Below, one piece after another: positions 57,065 through 64,000 of a stretch of 64,000 bases of DNA (its first letter is position 1; each line of letters opens with the position of its first letter). This DNA comes from Hydrangea macrophylla. Lineage: Eukaryota; Streptophyta; Magnoliopsida; Cornales; Hydrangeaceae. Location of the stretch: positions 84,563,588 to 84,627,587 of the forward strand of contig CM066987.1 of the NCBI GenBank assembly GCA_033977485.1, written 5' to 3'. The position numbers and the translations under genes are program-made. The notes beneath the pieces are model-generated. The model had not been told where the DNA came from and did not search any database. It worked only from the letters and a program-made list of their open reading frames with translations.

Positions 57065-57180
57065 TGATTCGCGACACATGTGTAGGTAGGCGACAGTCCA
57101 CGGAATGCTGCAACAGCACTTGGCGAATGCCGCACGACAACCAGCGACTGTCGTTCGCGAATTCCTGAGTACCGCTCAGG
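57065..57180 (+). promoter_or_regulatory. GC palindromes upstream of element G antisense gene 1
   Basis: GCACTTGGCGAATGCC, GACAGTCCACGG and CGACTGTCGTTCGCGAATTC form a palindrome-rich block 250-360 bp before the ATG at 57426. It is related to the blocks in the G LTR and before antisense gene 2. Confidence 0.5.
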
Positions 57181-57425
57181 ACGCAGAATGCTATACATGT
57201 TCTAATTCTTTTCATTTCTTTCATTCTTCCCAATTCTCTCCAAACCAAAGATCTCTCTCTCTCTCTCTCTCAAGATTTTTTTTATTGATCTACAGCACCT
57301 TAAAGGGTCAACAAGTTAGTTTCCCTCGATTGAAATCTCATTTTCCTCCTTATTTTTGTCATTTTCTTGATCCTTTTGTCAAAAACTAAACTTTCAAACC
57401 TCTCTCTCTTGGTAGTTTGTTCAAC

Positions 57426-59622
57426 ATGGCTTGCAGCTCAAGGAGTTCGAGCAAGAAGAGGAAGAAGTACAAGGCCACTCCTCATCTGACCCCACTTTCT
57501 TACTCCGAGACCCAGGCGAGCATCCATCTGCCAAGGCATTTCAACGAGAGGTATACCCTCCTTTTCATTTCTCTACTTTCAATTTTCTGCTTATCTCTCC
57601 CAATGAATGCAATGCATGATAATTAAAATTTGAAAATACTCTCCTTGATTATCTTTAGAATGCAAATGATCTATTAGAGAGATTTTCAAGCATCCCGATC
57701 ATTCTGTTGAAGGGACATGGTAGTCTGGCTCACAGTTACGAGTAGTACCAGTCTCTGAGCGAGACTGTGAAGGGATTTATTGATACACTGGCTTTTGGGA
57801 TTTAATCGAGCTCTTGACAAAGAGCTCAAATGACCTGAGGCAGATTTACGCTCTCTCAAAGTGATGGTGGGACACCACTAACACGTTCTACTTCAAGTTC
57901 GGGGAGATGACGATGACCCCACTCAATTTTATCATGATCACTGGGATCCTCTGGAGGGGAGTGCATACGGTACCTTAATACGGTGACTGAGTAGGATCAG
58001 GTACCCGCGCTTTTGGGAGTGGCCCTGGATGAGCCCTTGGTTATAGCCAAGTGGTTTCTTGACGCGTTCAGAGGCCAGGAGGGCTTGACAGATGAGCAAA
58101 TGGCCCGAGTGTTTATCATGTACATGCTAGGGTGCTCTCTGCTGAGCACTAAGGGTGACCGGATCTCTATCGTACTGGTAGGGTCTCTGGAGCATATGGT
58201 CCACATTTATGAGTATGACTTAGCCAGCGCAGGACTGGCCATCCTTTATAGGCCAATGGAAGAGCTCTCCCGAGATTGTCCTGCCTCCATGGACGGCTTT
58301 TGGAGAGTGTCGGAGGTACGTTCTTACCCCTTTTTATTTTATTGTCCATTATTTTTTTTAATTCTGAATTATAAATCGTATATCACTCTTTTTATGTAGA
58401 TTTGGTCCTACGAGTACCTCCATATGATGCCTCTCTCGACACGGCCAGTAGACGCCCATGTCATGCCTCAGGGATCAAAGTGGTAGAAGGACCGCGTCGG
58501 GCAGAAGACTGGGGCCCATGATTTTATTGCTTTCAGGAACTTCTTGACGAACCTGAGAAAGCTGCATGTCAATTGACAGCCCTGGGTTGCTGTGCTTGCT
58601 ACCCTCCCTCTAGATAGGTAGAGATGGGCGGGTTATGACCCGCTGAGGTTACTATTGGATGGCCCAGACGCTCGAGAGTGGTATCTGGGGGGGAGAGTGA
58701 CTAGGCAGTCACTGATGCTTCCTGTCTTTCATATGCCGTGCCCTCCACCTGGTTCTATGTGGGATCTAGAGACTCTTTATGGTAGCGCATTCATGGCTAC
58801 TCTGAATGGTTTCAGCATTCGAGATTTTCTGGAGCCTCTTGAGGGGTACGCAGCTTTCTGTGCTGCCAAGCTGATGAAGAACATCCCTCTGATGGAAATG
58901 ACTCGAGTAAGTTTCCTTTATAGCTTTTCATTCTCTCTTTTAGTTCTTTTCCATTTTTATTGAATTCTTTCTTTCTTTCTTTGCAGCCCGTTCACGCTGC
59001 GGCCCGAGCTCCCTGTCTACCACCTTGAGATTGGAGCCTTCTGACGGTCTTCTAAGGCAAGCAGGGCATGACCACGGTCCCCCAATATCATCAGGGTGCT
59101 CCTACCATCCCGCTCTAGTATAATCATGTCCCACGGGACTACGCCAAGGAGGGCCTGCTTTTTGCCCAGAGTGTGAAGCAGTGGGTCCATGGATGGGAGT
59201 GGAAGCTAATTGCTCTCTTTGTCCTCTCTCTCAAATTTATTTTGCATATTCTCTGACCTTCTAATCCTTATTTCTAAGGTTTCTGATTCAGGCTGATGGA
59301 GCGCAGGTAAATGCTGAGGCTCAGCGGAGGGCTAAGGCAAGCTTCTTTTATTATTTCCATTTTTTCCATTCAACACTTTATTTATATTATTATTTTTTTC
59401 AATTTTGCATAGTTGAATTGGCATTCAATTTCTTTCATTGGTTACGAGGAAGAGAACAGGGCCCTCTCCCAGCGAGTGAGAGAGCTAGAGCAGCAGCTCA
59501 GAGTGGGCCCGAGTGGAGATCATGGAGGCGCCAGTCGAGGTAGAGGTGGAGGCAGAGGCGAAGGTAGAGGTGGAGGTCATGGTGTCGGGAGTGATATAGA
59601 GTCAAAGCAGGAGCCTCTCTGA
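57426..59622 (+). pseudogene. Element G antisense gene 1 (aORF1), plant-mobile-domain-like, with introns
   Basis: ATG 57426 opens MACSSRSSSKKRKKYK, the counterpart of MASSSRRLSKKAKE in element A. Candidate exons follow with donors near 57552 (GAG/GTATAC), 58314 (GGAG/GTACGTTC) and 58908 (CGA/GTAAGTTT), and acceptors near 57658, 58399 and 58986. Plant-mobile-domain blocks are FGEMTMTPLNFIMITGILW and VFIMYMLGCSLLSTKGD. A late exon encodes a coiled-coil (ENRALSQRVRELEQQL) followed by a Gly/Arg-rich tail to TGA at 59620-59622. Several stops (for example in 57800-57990 and 58440-58650) break it. The role is unknown. Confidence 0.75.
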
Positions 59623-60314
59623 CACGTCACTCGCCAGACCCAAGGTCGGGGCCGTGGTTGATCCCATCTTCTGTTTCTTTTTAGATTCTTGTTTTCTGAG
59701 TGTTTGTATAGGACATACACACTTATTGGATGACTGTATATATACTTATTTTTTATGGTGGCTCTTGGATAGTCGGGATAGGATAGGCACCTATATACAT
59801 TATTATCAACTTTTGCTTCTCTGCGTGCTTTTGTTTATGATTGTGACCATGCATTTTATTGCTTTTGAATGCTGCATTTTATGAATGTGACCATGGCTTG
59901 GTCTTGTATTTTATTTTCTATGAATGAATGAATGTTTATGACCACGATCACATCTTCATTTATTTATTTCTGACGAATGCTAAATGCGACCATGGCTTGG
60001 TCTTTTGTACGTGATGCTATACAATGCACACGTTTTATTGTATATTCAGTTTTTTTCTTTGCAGGTTGGACTGAAAACATTACAAACAGGCTTTGGCAAA
60101 AAATTAGCTCTTTGCGACACTCGGTTACTTCTGGACGGCACTCAGCAAGTGCCAGAGCAGCAGTCGGTGACTGCCATGCGGCAATCACGGACTGCCGCGC
60201 GGGACTCTCTAGAGTGTCGCTCGGTGGTCTGGGCAGATCTATTTCTCCTTTTATACTCTCTATTCCTGAAAAACTCTGCAAAACACCTTTCTTCCTCTTC
60301 TATTTTCTTTTCAA
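59623..60314 (+). other. Spacer between element G antisense genes, with palindrome block
   Basis: Mostly AT-rich with no gene. At 60130-60200 it carries GGCACTCAGCAAGTGCC and GGCAATCACGGACTGCC, related to the palindromes in the LTR and before gene 1. They lie 115-185 bp upstream of the ATG at 60315. A TTTTATACTC (near 60249) could serve as a TATA element. Confidence 0.55.
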
Positions 60315-61992
60315 ATGGCTCCCATTGGCTTTCAAATCCTCTTCCCATGGATGGATACTCTCTCAGGCATTGACAGGCTTAACTTCGAGTGTTTTAGGCT
60401 GAACAACCTCTTCTTTTTTTGGCGGATGGCCTTGGATGAAAGTTTGCTTTGAGCTGCTATCCAGTGTTGGGATCACATTCTCCACGTCTTCCGCTTTAGC
60501 TACCAGGAGATCTGCCCCTTGTTCAAGGTGTTTAGTGCTATCCTCCACACTGATCCTTTTGCGGATCTAGCAGTTCCCCTAGTAAAGCTGGCTATGTCTA
60601 GGATTTGGCTGCTTTTCTTCATATATCCCAAAATGCGACAGGCTCTTTCGTTCATCACAGGCAGATTGATTTTGAGCGCCTTTCCACTATCTATGCTCCC
60701 ATAGGGGACCCCTATGACAGCGGGTACCAGATTATACGGCGCAGTGCATTATCGATTGCTATGCTTTCTTATTTCCTTTTCCAGTCATCTTCTAATGTTC
60801 TTATACCCATCGCTTATGCCTGCGGGTAATGAAGAGTGCTATCTAGGGATGGCAATTTTCCCCGCCCAGCTAGACCTCCGCCCCTCTCCGCTCCTAATGG
60901 AATGGGTTTGGAGGAGTTATAATAGGAGTAGGAGTGGATTTGGTATAGAAAAATAAAAACTCTATAGGAGTCAGGGCGGAGTTGGTATCCATGAAATAAT
61001 ACCATTTAAAACCTGCCCTGCCTCGATTAAATCATTAAGTTACTAAACTACCCTTATACTTGCAGTTATTTACAAAAAATCAGGGCATATATATTCATCT
61101 CTTTCTCTTTAGTATTAATATTTAATTTCTAAATTATGATTAAGAAATTTAGAATCATTTGCGTGAGTTATTTTTAGGAAATCAAGCTAAAATATAAGTG
61201 GGTTTTGAATTAAAAAAGAACATTTAATTTTGGAATGGTGATTAACAAACGGAGTAGGAGTATAATAGGAGTACCCGATAGTAAACGGAGTAGTAGTGGG
61301 GTAGGAGTTGGTATTTTACTTAAACGGGGACGGGACGGAATTGGAGTAGGAGGAAATTAAACAGAGTAGGAGTTGGTATAGGGGGACTCCGTACTAACTC
61401 CAACCTGTTGCCATCCCTAGTGCTGTCATGCTGGTCCTCAGTGAGATTCTGATAGGATTGGATCGTGCCCCATGCTGCTGGGGCTATGTTATCCATTGGA
61501 GCACTCTTTGTCTTACAGGTTTGGCACATGGAGCGTCTGGATCTCTTTATTCACCCTCTACACCTTTGTAGGTCACTTCCTTATGATCATCTAGAGATCC
61601 ACCACCTATTCCATTCCATCACTGCTTGGCTTGATTCGCTTCAAGGTCTCTCTCCTGATGATATTTACTGGGTCTGTCCACAGTGGACTTATTGCTCTGT
61701 TGCAGTATGACTTCCCGGGCATCCTGGTATTTGGTTGCCTGGCTTTCATGCTACTACTTTTTATATTCCCGACCGAGTGGTTCGTCAATATGGACTTCTC
61801 CAAGACGCTCCAGAGGATGTTCTTGCAGACTTTACGAGGAGTTCTTCCATGTACCCTTCCATCGTGAAGGCTTTTACTGAGACTTGGCATGATAGGGTGG
61901 CGGCCACCTTTCATAGAGTTGCTGCTTCAGTCGTACCTACTGCTGAGTATCTTCTAGAGATCCAGACTCTGGTCGAGGGACAGACTTTATAG
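60315..61992 (+). pseudogene. Element G antisense gene 2 (aORF2), broken and split by a MITE
   Basis: ATG 60315 opens Met-Ala-Pro-Ile and leads into IDRLNFECFRLNNLFFFW, then FSYQEICPLFKVFSAIL, with stops and frame changes. The sequence is interrupted at 60843-61418 by a hAT-like MITE. It resumes with LSEILIGLDR, then FYIPDRVVRQYGLLQDAPED and AFTETWHDRVAATFHRVAA, ending in TAG at 61990-61992. It is clearly homologous to 8121-7134 of element A in order, orientation and motifs. I recognise no known domain. From 61993 to 62339 I see only spacer. Confidence 0.72.
60843..61418. mobile_element. hAT-like MITE (576 bp)
   Basis: The ends CTAGGGATGGCAA and TTGCCATCCCT are inverted repeats. They are flanked by an 8-bp duplication, AGTGCTAT (60835-60842) and AGTGCTGT (61419-61426), seven of eight matching. 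An 8-bp duplication and an AGGGATGG end fit the hAT superfamily. The interior has no transposase but many GGAGTAGGAG words near both ends. The flanking aORF2 reading continues on both sides in agreement with element A, confirming an insertion. Confidence 0.85.
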
Positions 61993-62339
61993 ACATACAT
62001 AGTTGGAAGCAAAATAGAACAGTGCTTTATTTTACAAAACTTCTGACATGCATAGTTGCTTCTTCAGTCTACTTTTTTACGCTTTTTGAATGTGATTTAC
62101 TTCTTTTCCTTCCCAAAGAATGTTCTTGCATTTAGAAAATATTCTAACATGTTCAGTCAAAGTGTTCACTCTTTCGATTCATCTTTAAGCTATGAAAATC
62201 TTCATTTCAATATCTTTTCTTGGCTTTTATTACCTTGCTTTGAGTCTTGCTTAGATCTTTAATTGTTCTATACCATGAATTCTTATTTGTTCCTTTATAG
62301 TGCTCATTTTGATAGCTAGGAGATCCAAAGACGGGTTAG

Positions 62340-62660
62340 GGTAAGTATCTGGGTTCTTTGGATAGCAAATGAAGTTTGCCCTTGGGTATGGGGCTTTGAC
62401 GTAGTTTCGGGCAAATGTAAGTTTGCCCCTAGTTTAGCACAGGGATTTTTTTTAGGTTTTTCATGGACCGAAGGCTTTCGAAGGCCCGCCTACTTATCCC
62501 CGAGTGGGTATCAGGTCCTAAGTAGTTCAGTTTTAAAGCTTAAAGGAAGGTGCCAGTCAGGAAATTATTAGCAACCGAACCTAGCAGGTTGCATTTGTAT
62601 CCCCTAGCGGGAATCAGGTCAAGCATAGTTCATCAATGTAGGAGGTTTTGAAAGAGATGC
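62340..62660 (-). repeat. Post-pol motifs of element G: PPT-like repeats and two hairpin copies
   Basis: Plus-strand AAGTTTGCCC words at about 62372 and 62418 are the complement of the GGGGCAAACTT core repeated in element A. The hairpin motif occurs at 62485-62530 and 62590-62632. The order matches element A's 6350-6860 in mirror image. Confidence 0.75.
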
Positions 62661-62662
62661 TC

Positions 62663-63678
62663 TCAAGCAAAGTACTTTTTGAGGCGATCGAGGTTAATCG
62701 GCTGTTTAAATTTAACCCCGTCTAGTTCCATAAGATAGGCAGTCCCTCTAGAAAGGTGAGTCTTAGTGATGTATGTTCTGACCCAGTTGGGTTTGAGTTT
62801 TCCTCTGTGGTCATAAACGGGTAGTTTAAGTTCTTTGAGGACCAGGTCACCCTCAGCAAGCTTCCTTGGGCGAACCTTTTTATTGAAAGCACGAGCTATC
62901 CTTTTCTGATATCCCTGAGTGTGGTTTATTATGGCCAATCTTTTCTCGTCAAGAAACATCAACTCTTCATACCTTCCCCGTATCCACTCTAGCTCAGTCA
63001 CTTCACATTCTGCCAAAACCCTAAGAGAGGGTATTTCTACTTCAACTGGAAGGACAGCTTCTATCCCATAAACCAAGGAATATGGTGTAGCTCCTGTAGA
63101 GGTTCTTACGGAGGTCCAGTATCCCCATAATGCAAACGGTAATTTCTCGTGCCAATCCTTATACGTATTCATTGTTTTCCAAAGAATTGCTTTAACATTC
63201 ATATTTGTCCCTTCCACTGCTCCATTTGTTTGGGGTCTATACGGGGAGGACTGATGATGGGTGATCTTGTATTTCTCTAAGAGCGGGATGACTGATCCTT
63301 GGAAATGACTACCATGATTTGAAATGAACTCATTTGGAACCCCATATCTGCAAATTATATTTTTCTCGATGAAGCTCACCACATCCTTAGCCTTCAAAGT
63401 TGCCTAAGACGCTGCCTCTACCCAATTAATAAAATAATCAATTGGCACAATTATGTACAGGTGTCCATTGGAGGCCTTTGGAACTATTTCACCAATAATA
63501 TCGATATCCCGTACAGAAAATGGCAAAGGTGTGGTCATGCTATAGAGTTGGGATGGTGGGGTATGCATCAAGTTTGTGTGAATTTAACACTTACGGCATC
63601 TTCTGACATATTCACAGCAATCTCTGTCTAAGGTCGTCTAGTAATACCCTTGTCGAATTATTTTCTTTGCCAACATAT
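62663..63678 (-). pseudogene. Element G integrase (nearly open, second Asp replaced; split by element H)
   Basis: From the H junction the minus strand reads the zinc-binding CCEYVRRCRKC end, a stop-containing segment, IDYFINWVEAAS with the first Asp, then a stop. The remaining 244 codons to 62663 are open: IICRYGVPNEFISNHGSHFQ (Asn where Asp is usual), YRPQTNGAVEGTNMNVKAI (Glu), SVRTSTGATPYSLVYGIEA and the C-terminal YLMELDGVKFKQPINLDRL. It is the most intact integrase in the window but lacks the second catalytic acid. Confidence 0.9.
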
Positions 63679-64000
63679 TGTAACACCCTGTATTTTTTAT
63701 TTTCATTAATAAATAAATACTGCATTTCAATTCCATGAGTATTTGATTTAATTCCTATTTGTAATATTTATTTGGGGTCAAACTGTAATTTTCTTAAATA
63801 TAGAAAATATTTTCAGTGGTTTCAAAATCAATATCTATATTTTTGTATAAACCGGGAATTTAATTCCTACACTAATATGATTTCTGTATGTTTATTTCAA
63901 CCAGTTTCGATTTTAAGCTGCGTCTTTACCGCGACGTGGGTGTGGGAGCACGTGAGCTCGACCACACCGAGAGAAATCTTCTCCTTTCTTGGAGCCCAAA
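63679..64000 (-). mobile_element. Element H: terminal 322 bp of another LTR element
   Basis: TGTAACACCCTG starts exactly where the element G integrase reading breaks. TGTAACACCC (complement GGGTGTTACA) is a common end of plant Ty3/gypsy LTRs, often the 3' end, hence the tentative minus orientation. No gene is visible before the window ends. Confidence 0.6.

Larger units (their letters stand above)
52612..63678 (-). mobile_element. Element G: Tat-lineage Ty3/gypsy element, minus strand, 3' part
   Basis: From its right end it reads integrase (63678-62663), post-pol motifs, two genes on the plus strand (antisense to pol), arrays, polypurine tract and a 3' LTR (55640-52612). This mirrors element A piece by piece, but the two are diverged families. 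Element H interrupts the integrase at 63679; the remaining pol and 5' LTR are outside the window. A hAT-like MITE sits in antisense gene 2. Confidence 0.9.

Overview
This 64 kb window looks like repeat-rich, probably heterochromatic DNA of a flowering plant. I see no host gene. Nearly every base can be assigned to long terminal repeat (LTR) retrotransposons nested inside one another. The plant call rests on lineage hallmarks: Athila, Tat (with its extra archaeal-like RNase H and antisense genes), Tekay/Del-like chromoviruses and a Ty1/copia element with an initiator-Met primer site. The species cannot be told from the sequence. All polymerase genes carry stops or frameshifts.

Layout, left to right. 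Element A (1-15912, + strand, Tat lineage) has a truncated 5' LTR (1-820), no gag, a broken pol (1999-6316), two broken antisense genes (7134-10669), a 162-bp tandem array and a 3.2-kb 3' LTR (12667-15912). A sits inside the gag of element B (Athila-like, + strand), which resumes at 15913 with gag tail, protease, RT and RNase H. At 18741-36246 B is split by a minus-strand copia element with TSD GAACC. The copia leader is itself split by element C (25143-34367, Tekay-like chromovirus, minus strand, TSD CCTTG). B continues at 36247 with integrase, two unrecognised frames, an env-position ORF behind an apparent intron, and a 3' LTR (41145 to about 44454). B lies inside the integrase of element D (Tekay-like, + strand), whose 3' LTR ends at 48072. 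D lies inside the 5' LTR of element E (PBS at 48689), which carries an unrecognised ORF. Element F (50869-52611) is a minus-strand Tekay-like LTR interrupted by element G (52612 onward, minus-strand Tat). G carries two antisense genes, a hAT-like MITE and an integrase, and is cut at 63679 by the end of element H. The inferred nest is E > D > B > {A, copia > C}, next to F > G > {MITE, H}.

Two architectures stand out. First, the Tekay-like LTRs share a layout: TATA box, purine-rich ORF, a GTGAGT splice donor inside a short hairpin, a cluster of short palindromes, a family-specific minisatellite, a candidate acceptor, and a short Tyr/Asp/Glu-rich ORF ending Tyr-Ala-Ser-stop about 290-320 bp before the LTR end. 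In one C LTR the two ORF parts join in phase with GT-AG ends. Second, the Tat elements A and G both carry two antisense genes. In G, short GGCACTCA/GAGTGCC palindromes lie upstream of the LTR TATA box and of both antisense genes.

All coordinates, identities and domain calls were read by eye. No alignment or database search was run.
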